Positions 35,359-44,507 of a DNA stretch of 64,000 nucleotides are shown here, piece by piece (position 1 is the first letter of the stretch; the number at the start of each line of letters is the position of its first letter). Origin of the DNA: Tunturibacter psychrotolerans (lineage in GTDB: Bacteria; Acidobacteriota; Terriglobia; Terriglobales; Acidobacteriaceae); assembly GCF_040359615.1 (NCBI RefSeq), contig NZ_CP132942.1:4340001-4404000 (forward strand). Direction: 5' to 3'. The notes under the pieces are model-generated. The model had not been told where the DNA came from. It ran no database searches and saw only the letters and a list, made by a program, of their open reading frames with translations. The position numbers were made by a program, and so were the translations under genes.

Positions 35359-36657
35359 TTATCGAAGGGCAGCTAACAGTCCGATCGCGGCGGCGCTCAT
35401 GACGACGGCGCATGCCCATCCGAGTATCTTCATTCCATTGGAATTGACGCAATGACCCATCACTTTCTTGTCGCTTGTGAGGAGAACCACGATGACCACC
35501 AAGGGCGGAGCTAACAGACCGTTCAGAATAGCCGACCAAAACAGCATTTTCACCGCACTGATCCCGGAATAATCGAAGGCGAGTCCGACTACTATCGAGA
35601 TGCCAATTACGATGTAGAACTTAGCCGCCAGCCCTGGCTTCAAATTGAGAGAGGCCGATCGCCACTTAGACGCCTCCGCTACGACATAAGCGCAAGAACC
35701 GGCTAGGACTGGGACGGCAAGCATGCCAGTCCCAATCAGTCCGACAGCAAAAAGCCAGTACGCACCTTGGCCAGCGAGCGGTTTCAGAGCCTCAGCTGCT
35801 TGCTTGGCCGTTTGGATATCCGTCGTGCCGTGTGCGTGAAGGGTTGCCGCGGTAGTCAGAATTAAGAAGTACATCACAGTGTTGGACAGTAGCATCCCGG
35901 TAACAACGTCTCGTTTTGCAGCTGCAAGCTCTTTGTTCGTCGCTCCCCGTCTTTCCGCGACAGTGGTCTTTCCGTGATCTCGGTCTTCCTCCACCTCCTG
36001 GGCTGCTTGCCAAAAGAAGAGATAAGGCGAGATAGTAGTTCCTAAAATTCCAACCAGCACCGCGAAATAGTCTTTGCTGTATTCAATGTGGGGGACGAAG
36101 GTGGCCCGGGCTACCGCCCTCCAATCTGGATGCGCGAGAAATGCGGTGATGACATAAGCGAAGAGAACCAACGTCAGCCATTTGAAGATCCGAGCCATGG
36201 TCCGATAGGAAGTCCAAAGCAACAAACCCAAGATGAGTGCCGCCAAAAACGGCGCCCAGTAGTACGCGCGGACACCCGTCATCATTTCGGTTGCTTCTGC
36301 CATCCCGCCGAGATCGGCACCTATATTAAAAACATTGGCAATTGCCACGAGCGCACACGCAAGCCACAGCACCCATCGGGAGTAGCGAGTTCGAATCACA
36401 CTGGCGAGTCCGCACCCAGTCACCATACCGAGGCGTGCGCACATCAGCTGAATTGCCGCCATCAAGGGGAAAGATAATAACGCGGTCCAGAGCGTGGCGT
36501 ATCCGAACGAAGCCCCAGCAACCGAGTAGGTCGATATACCTGATGGGTCATCGTCGGCAGCACCCGTGATCAACCCGGGACCCAACTCTTCTAGAAACCC
36601 CTGCACCCCGCGATTGTGGCTAGAAGGAGCGCCCACATCAGCAACCTGTCCCGGCAC
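35359..36657 (-). CDS. Nramp-related metal ion transporter
   Basis: A 432-residue membrane protein with about 11 helices and the Nramp opening ELGPGLITGAADDDPSGISTYSVAG in pieces. Canonical Nramp proteins have DPGN in helix 1, and the Asn binds the metal; here it reads DDDPSG (residues 35-40), and the helix 6 region (MLLSNTVMYFLILTTAATLHAHG) lacks the usual MPH. It therefore belongs to the Nramp-related branch, some members of which carry magnesium or aluminium rather than manganese. Start is GTG 36657. The substrate is open. Confidence 0.8.
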   Translation of the reverse strand: MPGQVADVGAPSSHNRGVQGFLEELGPGLITGAADDDPSGISTYSVAGASFGYATLWTALLSFPLMAAIQLMCARLGMVTGCGLASVIRTRYSRWVLWLACALVAIANVFNIGADLGGMAEATEMMTGVRAYYWAPFLAALILGLLLWTSYRTMARIFKWLTLVLFAYVITAFLAHPDWRAVARATFVPHIEYSKDYFAVLVGILGTTISPYLFFWQAAQEVEEDRDHGKTTVAERRGATNKELAAAKRDVVTGMLLSNTVMYFLILTTAATLHAHGTTDIQTAKQAAEALKPLAGQGAYWLFAVGLIGTGMLAVPVLAGSCAYVVAEASKWRSASLNLKPGLAAKFYIVIGISIVVGLAFDYSGISAVKMLFWSAILNGLLAPPLVVIVVLLTSDKKVMGHCVNSNGMKILGWACAVVMSAAAIGLLAALR

Positions 36658-36756
36658 TTGCTTGGCCTCTTGCTGTTTGGGTCTGGCTTGTCTTACTAAG
36701 CGCGCGACTTATCCTGATCGCCGAATGGAAAGCCTGATCTGCTCGAGCTGAATGTC

Positions 36757-36969
36757 TCATTTCTTCTTCGGCACCTTCTTGCCCGCCTTGCGAGCCTTGG
36801 AGAGCCCTATAGCAATAGCTTGCTTCTTGCTTGTGACTTTCTTACCACTCTTGCCACTCCGTAACTTGCCTTCCTTTCTCGCTTTCATCTCTGTTTCAAC
36901 ACTTTTTCCTGCAGACTTCGAATATTTCCGTTTCGATGCTTTTTGGGCAGTGGATTTTTTAGTGGTCAT
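36757..36969 (-). CDS. DUF6496 small basic protein
   Basis: About 70 residues from ATG 36969, preceded by GAGGAG. Lys/Ser-rich, ending in KQAIAIGLSKARKAGKKVPKKK, which is the DUF6496 signature. Often found in small stress-gene clusters; function unknown. Confidence 0.75.
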   Translation of the reverse strand: MTTKKSTAQKASKRKYSKSAGKSVETEMKARKEGKLRSGKSGKKVTSKKQAIAIGLSKARKAGKKVPKKK

Positions 36970-37088
36970 GGGCTCCTCGTGCCGTTGGATGATGTGCAAT
37001 ATCGGCTTGTTGCATGGAGGTCCAGTATCTTCGGTGATGCTGCCATCTCTCGATTCTGAGACTCGTGAAATCGTCGAATCTTATTGCC

Positions 37089-37538
37089 CTAATGATCTGC
37101 GTCAGCATTTCGCTTATGAAAGAACCGATTCCGATGAATGGTCCAGAGCAGAGTCGAGACTCCAAGCCAAACGACGGTAGCGACCATAAGGATGCGGACC
37201 GCACTGTATTCAGGCAGACCGATCCATAGGGTGAACGCAAATGCCATTAGACCGAGACACCCGAGAGAGGCACCCAATGCGTCGATACTCGCCGCGAGCC
37301 GACCTCGTTTCGTTCCGTCGAAACCATGCTGCGCCTTTCGCTTCTTCTCGTGGCTTTCGATTAAACTAGCGCCCGCCGGGAAGATGGCGGGAAATGCCAG
37401 AAACAGACCTCCCAAACCCGGTCCATAGCGTTTTGCGATGAGACCAGCCAGGACGGTGCATATGCCACCGAACACGAATCGCAAGGCGTATTGGTGGGGC
37501 TTCGTTTCTTTCAGCGATGAGAAATCCATTCTGATCAT
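37089..37538 (-). CDS. DUF3147 family membrane protein (first of a pair)
   Basis: About 149 residues with four membrane helices (ALRFVFGGICTVLAGLIAKRYGPGLGGLFLAFPAIFPA; ASLGCLGLMAFAFTLWIGL; AVRILMVATVVWLGVSTLLWTI). The DUF3147 pattern RFVFGG...GGLFLAFPAI is present. Its ATG follows the stop of the second DUF3147 gene by one base, so the pair is coupled. Proteins of this family often occur as paired small subunits in inner membranes; function unknown. Confidence 0.75.
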   Translation of the reverse strand: MIRMDFSSLKETKPHQYALRFVFGGICTVLAGLIAKRYGPGLGGLFLAFPAIFPAGASLIESHEKKRKAQHGFDGTKRGRLAASIDALGASLGCLGLMAFAFTLWIGLPEYSAVRILMVATVVWLGVSTLLWTIHRNRFFHKRNADADH

Positions 37539-37539
37539 G

Positions 37540-37887
37540 TCAGTTCAGTCTTCCCCACCAGTGCCACAGCCCCAGCGACACTCCAAACCAGACTGACATC
37601 AGAAAGATCGCGGTTGGGAGCGCGGCTGTTTTATGGCGAGCCAACGCACCGCAGACGCAGGCGCTATAGATGAGGAAAGCGAAAGCCCCCAAGATCATCG
37701 AGTGGGCTTCAGTCGCCGCATATTGCCTACCACGCTGCGATATGGTTAGCCCTAGAGTAGCGAAAGCAATACTGGGTGCGGCCCCAAACAATCCGGCAAA
37801 GCTCTTTGGTCGCAAGATGTCCCCGATGATTGCGAATAAGCTAACCACGACCCCGCCAATGAGAAATCTGATAATTAGCTCACTCAT
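37540..37887 (-). CDS. DUF3147 family membrane protein (second of the pair)
   Basis: A 115-residue protein with the same fold type: IIRFLIGGVVVSLFAIIGDIL, FAGLFGAAPSIAFATLGLTI, AFAFLIYSACVCGALARH and a final helix. GLFGAAPSIA corresponds to GLFLAFPAIF in its partner. Two short homologous subunits encoded back to back suggest a heterodimer. It starts 11 bases after the pyrophosphatase stop. Confidence 0.75.
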   Translation of the reverse strand: MSELIIRFLIGGVVVSLFAIIGDILRPKSFAGLFGAAPSIAFATLGLTISQRGRQYAATEAHSMILGAFAFLIYSACVCGALARHKTAALPTAIFLMSVWFGVSLGLWHWWGRLN

Positions 37888-37898
37888 AGATCACTCCT

Positions 37899-38432
37899 TC
37901 AGCTCGCTTTGCGCGCTTTCTTGATCAGATCAAGCGCTTTATCGGCGCCTTTGCAGCCAAGAAGCTTGTACTTTTTGCCTTCAAGATTGTGATAGTTCAC
38001 GAAGAAATCCTGCAACTCATCCAGAAACTTCTTGGGAAGATCCGCGAGCTTTCGGATGTTTGAATACATGTGGTTGGCTTCTGCAACCGCAAGCAATCTA
38101 TCGTTTCGAACCTTCTTTTTACCGTCGGCCTGTTCCCCTTCAATCACACCGATGAGAACCGCACGAACCGCACAACCGGTAAAGGCCGGTTCATCCATCA
38201 GCAGAAGCACATCGATTGGGTCGCCATCGTCCGCAATCGTCTGAGGCAAAAAACCGAAGTCATAGGGGAAGACCATCCCAGCCGGCAACACTTTTTTCAG
38301 GGCAAATATCCCTTGATCGGGATCGAATGCAAACTTGTTGCGGCTCCCCTTCGGGGTTTCCACAATCACCTGAAAGATGCCATCTTTCTTATCAACCGGT
38401 TTCAACTTTGTTGGATCTACTAGCGATTTCAT
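37899..38432 (-). CDS. ppa: Inorganic pyrophosphatase (family I)
   Basis: A 177-residue soluble pyrophosphatase. The metal-binding signature DDGDPIDVLLLMDEPAF is present, with GMVFPYDFGFLPQT before it. It splits pyrophosphate to phosphate and drives biosynthetic reactions. It is first in a three-gene unit with the two DUF3147 genes. Length is normal. Confidence 0.9.
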   Translation of the reverse strand: MKSLVDPTKLKPVDKKDGIFQVIVETPKGSRNKFAFDPDQGIFALKKVLPAGMVFPYDFGFLPQTIADDGDPIDVLLLMDEPAFTGCAVRAVLIGVIEGEQADGKKKVRNDRLLAVAEANHMYSNIRKLADLPKKFLDELQDFFVNYHNLEGKKYKLLGCKGADKALDLIKKARKAS

Positions 38433-38542
38433 CTTTCCTCACTTTCTAATAAAGCCAGCAGTTCAACTGCTCCTCCCAATCCTTTGGGAACAGGGAACGA
38501 TGTTGGTGTGAGTCCAATACTGTCTCCATGAGTTGCATTAGG

Positions 38543-39499
38543 CTAAAAGCTCTGGCTCCGATGCTTGAGTTGTCTAAGCCTTGTACCTAGTCGGTCGAGG
38601 TCTCGTTCGGCGTGGGATTGTCGCAAGTACAGATCGAGCTCCTGATATCGAAGCGAGACGGGCTCGTCCATCGCCAGAGGATAGGGCCCGAAGGCTCGCG
38701 GGATTCTGCGAAGAACATCCGTGCAGAGCTGCTCGATCAGATGCCGAAGCGAAAGCGCCCGAATCTCCGCTTCGTCTCCATCCTTGGGATCAGCGTCGAT
38801 CTCTCTTCCGGCTTGATCGAGATAAGACTTTAGTCCCCAACTGGATGCGAACATTGCGCCTAAGTGTGACAGAGTATGAGTGTCGTCCCGTTTCTGGCGC
38901 ATGGCAAAGTCCACCAACCCGATGGCTCCGCCCGCCCAACAAGCCGCAGGACCGCAAGCACCGTGCCAAAAGCCGGGTCGATCGGTATACCATCCGGGAT
39001 CACCGATCACGTCGGCTTCTGTGACGGTTGCATCCTCGAAGGTAGCGTTACTAGTGTTGGTCTCACTGAACGCCCTTGTCTTCCATGCGGTGCCATCGAA
39101 TTGAGTGTTGGCAGCATTTCTTCTTAAATCGATCTCGACCAGCAAATTCATTGGAATTCCGACTGTTACAAGTGCTCGGTCGACCAAACCAGCCCCACTG
39201 CAAAACATCTTTGACCCACTAATGGTCATCCCGCTCGCACCCGACTTCAATTCCAACGCTTCCCCTGGCTTTTCCGATGCCCAGACGCCATAGAGCTTGT
39301 TTGCAAGAGGCTGTCTTCCGGCTTCGGCCAATATGGCAACCGCGTCCCAGTGGGCTTCGGCCAAGCGAGCCAAAGTGAGATCTTCTCGCCCAATCTCCAT
39401 CAGGCGCTGATGGCGCAATGGAGTCGCGCCACCACCCGGAAGCGGTAGATCCTCTGCTACAAGCGTGCGAAGTCGCGAGATCAACTCCGGCCGTTTCAT
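38543..39499 (-). CDS. Acyl-CoA dehydrogenase-like protein (operon gene 4)
   Basis: A 318-residue relative of acyl-CoA dehydrogenases: MEIGREDLTLARLAEAHWDAVAIL, GASGMTISGSKMFCSGAGLVDRALV (FAD/substrate region), CGPAACWAGGAIGLVDFAM and a C-terminal helix bundle. It is shorter than ordinary enzymes (about 380) and its catalytic Glu cannot be placed. It is the last gene of the operon PIG-L, methyltransferase, glycosyltransferase, dehydrogenase, and overlaps the glycosyltransferase stop by four bases (ATGA). Confidence 0.75.
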   Translation of the reverse strand: MKRPELISRLRTLVAEDLPLPGGGATPLRHQRLMEIGREDLTLARLAEAHWDAVAILAEAGRQPLANKLYGVWASEKPGEALELKSGASGMTISGSKMFCSGAGLVDRALVTVGIPMNLLVEIDLRRNAANTQFDGTAWKTRAFSETNTSNATFEDATVTEADVIGDPGWYTDRPGFWHGACGPAACWAGGAIGLVDFAMRQKRDDTHTLSHLGAMFASSWGLKSYLDQAGREIDADPKDGDEAEIRALSLRHLIEQLCTDVLRRIPRAFGPYPLAMDEPVSLRYQELDLYLRQSHAERDLDRLGTRLRQLKHRSQSF

Positions 39500-40221
39500 G
39501 CGGCCACCTCGTTATGCGCGGCGAGAGCCTCCGCAAAGCCATGAGGGGCTCGCCCTGTTCTTCGTCCGCTTGTAGTCACTCTGGTGTGATCGACAGACAC
39601 CCGTCGAACACCCAAGTCCCGCAATCGGTGCCAGAGGTCATGATCTTCAGCAGTTGCAAGTTCCCGCCAGCCGCCGGAATTCCGGTAGACGTCTCCGCGA
39701 ATACCGAGGTTAGCTCCGTGGATATGCGAATGCGAGCCATCAGAACCAATCACGTAACTCGCGCGAAATCGTTCCAGTACCTCAGGACCGTGTTCTTCGA
39801 ATGAATCCACCTCTACTGTGCCCGCGACCGCCTCCGCGCTCTTGTTTGCGAGGAGTAACTGCTCAATGACCCAGGTGTCTGGTACGACGCAGTCCGCGTC
39901 TGTATTTGCCAACCACAGACGGTTCCACGGTCCCCGATAACGCTGCATGGCAGTTTCAGCCGCCACAGCCCTGGCCTTACCAACGACACCGGATTCGATC
40001 GATATCGCCAAGCCACGTCCCCGCGTCATCTCTTTCGCGATTTGAAAGGTCAGGTCCGTCGAAAGATCAACTGCCACGATCACGTCGGTAGTCACACAAG
40101 GAGGAAGCATTGAGAGCGATGCGAAGACGGATTCGAGGCAACGAGGAAGAAGTTTCTCTTCATTGCGAGCGGGAATCAGGATGCCTACATGCCATGGGTC
40201 ACTGATCATCCTCGGATCCAC
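39496..40221 (-). CDS. Family 2 glycosyltransferase (operon gene 3)
   Basis: A 241-residue GT2 enzyme: HVGILIPARNEEKLLPRCLESVFAS (nucleotide-binding start), VIVAVDLSTDLT, LWLANTDADCVVPDTWV with the DxD metal motif, and GGWRELATAEDHDLWHRLRDLG with the ED general-base motif. No membrane helix, so it works in the cytoplasm or at the membrane face. It overlaps the methyltransferase gene by 16 bases and the dehydrogenase gene by four. Acceptor unknown. Confidence 0.8.
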   Translation of the reverse strand: MDPRMISDPWHVGILIPARNEEKLLPRCLESVFASLSMLPPCVTTDVIVAVDLSTDLTFQIAKEMTRGRGLAISIESGVVGKARAVAAETAMQRYRGPWNRLWLANTDADCVVPDTWVIEQLLLANKSAEAVAGTVEVDSFEEHGPEVLERFRASYVIGSDGSHSHIHGANLGIRGDVYRNSGGWRELATAEDHDLWHRLRDLGVRRVSVDHTRVTTSGRRTGRAPHGFAEALAAHNEVAA

Positions 40222-40781
40222 CGATCTATTCGAAACCCGATGTGACGCGCAGAGTACTCGAGGGTCAGGCCACCGAGGTAGCTCAAAACCTCATGCACCG
40301 AATCTCCATCCAAAAGATGATCCGCAGAATGTCCGAGCCAGTGAACTGCCAACAGAACACCCGAATGCTCCAGGCGTCCCGCTAGGTCGGATCCGACTTG
40401 AAAGAGTTCCTGGCGGTCGAAGTAATAACCAATTTCGCTCAGAATGACGAGGTCGAACGTTCCAGCTGGAACATCGTTGGGTAAAGAACCACAGCAAATG
40501 TTGACGTTGGCCAGATGCGCACAGTGTTGGCGCGCCAGCGTTACAGCAGTCGGTGAGATTTCGATTGCGTCGACATGCTCGCAAATCGACGCTAAACGAG
40601 CGGTCAAGATGCCAATGGAGCACCCCGGTTCAAACGCACGCTTATAGCGACGACTATCCAGTGCATGGAGGATTTCGGAATAGCGTTTCTGCTCGTAGTC
40701 ATTTGAGGTAAATGCCCAGGGATCGTCGTTTTCCCGATACTTCGCGTCAAAGAACTCCTGATTAGTGGTATTGGTCGTCAT
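40206..40781 (-). CDS. NodS-like SAM-dependent methyltransferase (operon gene 2)
   Basis: A 191-residue methyltransferase beginning FFDAKYRENDDPWAFTSNDYEQKRY, which is close to the NodS opening, with SAM motif FEPGCSIGILTARLASIC, EISPTAV and DLVILSEIGYYF. NodS methylates an amino sugar nitrogen in Nod factors. Its start overlaps the PIG-L stop as ATGA. In combination with a deacetylase this suggests N-methylation of a deacetylated sugar or amine, by inference. Confidence 0.75.
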   Translation of the reverse strand: MTTNTTNQEFFDAKYRENDDPWAFTSNDYEQKRYSEILHALDSRRYKRAFEPGCSIGILTARLASICEHVDAIEISPTAVTLARQHCAHLANVNICCGSLPNDVPAGTFDLVILSEIGYYFDRQELFQVGSDLAGRLEHSGVLLAVHWLGHSADHLLDGDSVHEVLSYLGGLTLEYSARHIGFRIDRWIRG

Positions 40782-41467
40782 GAAATGCAGAAGACCTCGA
40801 AAGGACGCCTCGCAGGCGCCAGCAGGGAGTCGGGCAAGATCGGCTCACCCGAATCGTGTGCTAGTTGTGAACTATGGCACTTCAGAGCCTCAGACTTACT
40901 CTTTTGTTGCCTCTGGTCCAAAGGAAATGAACGCAATGTTAGCTTGTCCAGCGACGCAGTCGCCCCACGATGCCATGTCCAAAAAAAGTACGAGGTTAGC
41001 GTTGCTCCGGTCTGAAATGCGACACGCTCTGCCGCACGGCCACAGGCTTCATGATCTGGATGAAAGTCGCCGCGCCACGGAGCAATGAGATGCGTGTCTT
41101 TCGTCACGAAGGGCAGGAGTTGCTCAACTAATCGAGCCTCATGGGCCGCGACATCACTATCTGGAAGGCGCAATCGACTAATGTTCTCGGCCGAAACGCC
41201 TAGACGCTTCAATGCATTTCGCTGCTCTAACTCACGAATTTTCCCCAGACCGGGATCGTATCCGTAGGCGCTCTCTCCATCGGTGGCTGCCACCACTACT
41301 ACGTCTGTGCCTCGAAGACATTGGGCGGCGATGAAGCCTCCGGCTCCCAGAGTTTCATCGTCAGGGTGGGGAGCAAGCACGACTACGCGCTTCGGTGGGG
41401 GTGCCCAAACCGGCAAATCTTCCAAAGCAGCTAGCCATTCGTCTTCAAAAACCAGCGGAACAATCAT
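40778..41467 (-). CDS. PIG-L family N-deacetylase (operon gene 1)
   Basis: A 229-residue PIG-L deacetylase with the zinc motif VVVLAPHPDDETLGAGGF, ADG-like VVAATDGESAYG and the second zinc His in DFHPDHEACGRAAERVAF. The family removes an N-acetyl group from GlcNAc-linked substrates (for example in mycothiol, bacillithiol or GPI synthesis). It is the first gene of the four-gene operon. Confidence 0.85.
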   Translation of the reverse strand: MIVPLVFEDEWLAALEDLPVWAPPPKRVVVLAPHPDDETLGAGGFIAAQCLRGTDVVVVAATDGESAYGYDPGLGKIRELEQRNALKRLGVSAENISRLRLPDSDVAAHEARLVEQLLPFVTKDTHLIAPWRGDFHPDHEACGRAAERVAFQTGATLTSYFFWTWHRGATASLDKLTLRSFPLDQRQQKSKSEALKCHSSQLAHDSGEPILPDSLLAPARRPFEVFCIS

Positions 41468-41654
41468 AGGAAACCACCAATCTGTAAGATGCGCATTTCT
41501 TCTCCATAGCTAGATGGTTCAAGAACTACCTGGGTCTCCTGTCGGCAATCCGACAGAACAGAATCGCCTCCTTTCGTCTCAAAAAAACGCGACCTTCAAC
41601 TTTTGCATCACAGTCCGTGAATGATCGTGCGCAAATCGGTTGTGGGAGCTTCTT

Positions 41655-42455
41655 ATGGGACAAATGTTGGCGGTAGTAACGGGAGCATCGAGTGGGATTG
41701 GATATGAATTGGCGAAAGAGTTAGGCCGCAGAGGCTACGACCTGATCGTCGCCTCCGCTGGGGATCGACTCGCGCCGGCTGCTGCAGAATTACGCGCTTC
41801 CGGAGTCCAAGTGACTGAAGTCCAAGTGGATCTGGCGCAACGAGACGGACCTCAGATCCTCTGGAAGCAGATCATGGCATCAGGACGCCAGGTCGATGTG
41901 GCTTGTATCAACGCTGGTGTCGGAGTTGGAGGCCTCTTCCTGGAGACTAGTTTGGACGAGGAACTCAACATGGTCGATCTGAACTGCGCCAGCACGGTCC
42001 AGTTGGCTAAATATGTTGTGCGCCACATGGCAGATCGAAATTCCGGTCGGATTTTGTTTACCGCATCAATCGCTGGAGAAATGGTCGCTCCTCGTGAGGC
42101 GGTCTATGCCGCAACGAAGGCATTTGTTCTGTCTTTCGCCCACAGCGTTCGCTATGAGCTGAAGGATACAAAGGTCAGCGTAACAGCTCTGCAGCCGGGT
42201 CCAACCGATACGGACTTCTTTCACCGGGCGGGGATGGACGACACGGAAGTCGGCCAGAAGGGGAAATTGGATAGCTCTCCGGCAGACGTAGCACGTCAGG
42301 GTGTTGATGCGCTCATGGACGGCAAAGACCATGTCTACTCCGCATCCATGAAGACGAAGATGGAAGGGATGCTCGCGAATTTCACCCCCGGCAGCGTCAA
42401 GGCCGCCATGCACGAAAAGATGGCAACGCCACAGGACGAAAAGAAGGCTAGCTAA
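41655..42455 (+). CDS. Short-chain dehydrogenase
   Basis: About 266 residues from ATG 41655, six bases after GGGAG. Cofactor loop VVTGASSGIGYELAKELG, Ser in FTASIAGEM, YAATKAF catalytic motif, PGPTDTDFFHRAGM substrate loop. It belongs to the SDR group that reduces aldehydes or ketones with NADP(H). It starts a plus-strand run with SRPBCC, alcohol dehydrogenase and Gfo/Idh genes. Confidence 0.85.
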   Translation: MGQMLAVVTGASSGIGYELAKELGRRGYDLIVASAGDRLAPAAAELRASGVQVTEVQVDLAQRDGPQILWKQIMASGRQVDVACINAGVGVGGLFLETSLDEELNMVDLNCASTVQLAKYVVRHMADRNSGRILFTASIAGEMVAPREAVYAATKAFVLSFAHSVRYELKDTKVSVTALQPGPTDTDFFHRAGMDDTEVGQKGKLDSSPADVARQGVDALMDGKDHVYSASMKTKMEGMLANFTPGSVKAAMHEKMATPQDEKKAS

Positions 42456-42542
42456 TTTGAAGAGAGATGCCCTAGTGGGGTCGTCATTCTCGAACGACTA
42501 GTTTTACAGTCCTTTCCGAAGAGATACAACGGAGGAATTAAG

Positions 42543-43187
42543 ATGTCACACCCTTTGATGGAAAAACCGAATGCCGAACAGGTTCTATTTTCAGCGAGTG
42601 CAGCTGTCGTTATGGACGGGCGCTATTTGGCCCCGCCGCAAGATAAAGATGGAAAGATTTGGGCGAGAACGTCCGCCATCGTTCAGGCTGACGCCAGTGA
42701 ACTCTATGCTCTGTGGAGGGACGTCGAGAGCGCTCCCAAGTGGCAAGAGCAAATGACGTCGGTGAGACGGATAGGCGACGTAACCTCCCACTGGGTCATG
42801 GAATCCGACGGGGAGAAAATCGAATGGGATTCCGAGATCCTTGCCGATGAGCCCGGCAAAAGAATCGCGTGGCGCTCCATCGCGGGGGATTCGAGCAATG
42901 CGGGCGAGGTCATCTTCGATACCGCCCCCGGAGACCGAGGGACGTTGGTTACGGTCTTGCAGGAGTTTCATCTTGGGAAGATCGCTAACGCCTGGGAGAC
43001 GATTGTCGGACGCAATCCAAAACAATCTGTAATCGAAAATCTCCGACACTTCAAGGCATTCGCGGAGACTGGCGAGATTCCCCGCACGCAAGGCCAGCCG
43101 CATGGTCCTCGAGGAATTATTGGAAAGATGAAGAAGTCACTCTACGGGGAGACGATTACAACTCCGCCTGCCGAAAAGGCGAGCTGA
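42543..43187 (+). CDS. SRPBCC-fold protein (cyclase/dehydrase-like)
   Basis: A 214-residue protein with a central SRPBCC lipid-binding fold: [33 protein letters not shown] and WHSIAGD-like [20 protein letters not shown]. It has an ACGGAGGAA ribosome site. Such proteins bind hydrophobic ligands; in several soil bacteria a copy lies beside a zinc alcohol dehydrogenase, as here. Ligand unknown. Confidence 0.75.
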   Translation: MSHPLMEKPNAEQVLFSASAAVVMDGRYLAPPQDKDGKIWARTSAIVQADASELYALWRDVESAPKWQEQMTSVRRIGDVTSHWVMESDGEKIEWDSEILADEPGKRIAWRSIAGDSSNAGEVIFDTAPGDRGTLVTVLQEFHLGKIANAWETIVGRNPKQSVIENLRHFKAFAETGEIPRTQGQPHGPRGIIGKMKKSLYGETITTPPAEKAS

Positions 43188-43225
43188 ATCAATTAAGAGT
43201 TCTGCCACGAAACAGGAGAAAGATT

Positions 43226-44419
43226 ATGAAAGCAGTTTGTTGGATGGGAACAGGAAAACTCGAGACATTAAATGTGCCGGACCCTACGTTGCTAAATCCG
43301 CATGACGCCATCATAAAAATCACGCGGACCGCGATTTGCGGATCTGACCTGCATCTCTACGACGGCTTCATTCCAACCATGGAGGCAGGTGACATTCTCG
43401 GGCACGAGTTCATGGGACTGATAGAGGAAGTCGGGAACGATGTGACGAACTTGAAACGCGGAGACCGCGTCGTGGTTCCGTTCACGATTGCCTGTGGAAA
43501 CTGCTTGTTCTGCCGAAAGAAGCTTTGGTCGGCCTGTGACAACACCAATCCAAATTCGCATCTGATGGAGGCGGCGTACGGTTACTCGGGCTCTGGTCTC
43601 TTCGGTTACTCGCACATGATGGGCGGATATGCCGGGGGTCAGGCTCAGTACGCTCGAGTGCCGTTTGCCAACGTCGGGCCGCTGAAGATTGAAAGCGATC
43701 TTCCTGACGAGAAGGTTCTCTTCCTTTCAGACATCTTTCCGACAGGCTATATGGCCGCAGAAAATGCCCAGATCCAACCCGGAGACACGGTAGCCGTGTG
43801 GGGATGCGGGCCAGTTGGGCAGTTCACAATCGCGAGTGCTTTCATGTTGGGCGCCGGAAGAGTGATCGCCATAGATAGATTTCCTGAGCGACTCAAACTA
43901 GCTCGATCACTTGGGGCAATCACCGTCGATTACTCTGAGGAGGATGTGAACGTGTTGACCGCGTTGAAGGACCTTACCGGCGGAATCGGCCCCGATGCCT
44001 GTATCGACGCCGTAGGGCTCGAGGCCCATTCAACCGAACTTCAGGGTGTCTACGACAAGGTAAAAACAAGTCTTCTTCTCGAGACGGACCGACCCGGCGT
44101 CCTTCGCCAGGCGATACAGGCGGTTCGCAAAGGAGGAACAGTATCCATTCCGGGTGTCTATGGTGGACTGCTCGATAAGGTCCCATTTGGAGCCGCGTTC
44201 GGCAAGGGCATCACCATGAAAATGGGTCAGACCAACATGCATAACTATATGAAGCCTCTGCTCGAACGAATCGAGCAAGGCCAGATCGATCCGAGCTACC
44301 TCATCTCTCATCGCATCACACTGGACGAAGCACCTGAGATGTACAAAGTTTGGCGGGATAAGAAGGATAACGTAACAAAAATCGTGATCGACCCGTGGGC
44401 CGAAAAGGGATCAGCATAA
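43226..44419 (+). CDS. Zinc-dependent alcohol dehydrogenase (formaldehyde dehydrogenase-like)
   Basis: A 397-residue medium-chain dehydrogenase: catalytic zinc ligands [10 protein letters not shown] and [12 protein letters not shown], structural zinc Cys cluster [18 protein letters not shown], nucleotide loop [17 protein letters not shown]. The length and C-terminal [17 protein letters not shown] place it with the glutathione-independent formaldehyde dehydrogenase-like branch. It has a CAGGAGAAA ribosome site. Actual alcohol or aldehyde is not known. Confidence 0.85.
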   Translation: MKAVCWMGTGKLETLNVPDPTLLNPHDAIIKITRTAICGSDLHLYDGFIPTMEAGDILGHEFMGLIEEVGNDVTNLKRGDRVVVPFTIACGNCLFCRKKLWSACDNTNPNSHLMEAAYGYSGSGLFGYSHMMGGYAGGQAQYARVPFANVGPLKIESDLPDEKVLFLSDIFPTGYMAAENAQIQPGDTVAVWGCGPVGQFTIASAFMLGAGRVIAIDRFPERLKLARSLGAITVDYSEEDVNVLTALKDLTGGIGPDACIDAVGLEAHSTELQGVYDKVKTSLLLETDRPGVLRQAIQAVRKGGTVSIPGVYGGLLDKVPFGAAFGKGITMKMGQTNMHNYMKPLLERIEQGQIDPSYLISHRITLDEAPEMYKVWRDKKDNVTKIVIDPWAEKGSA

Positions 44420-44507
44420 CCAGCGGTTCGGCGCGATCGTCGATGCCAAACTTATACAAAATCCTGCCTCATTAACTTGAGCAGGAACATATGCGCAGCT
44501 AATCAAT

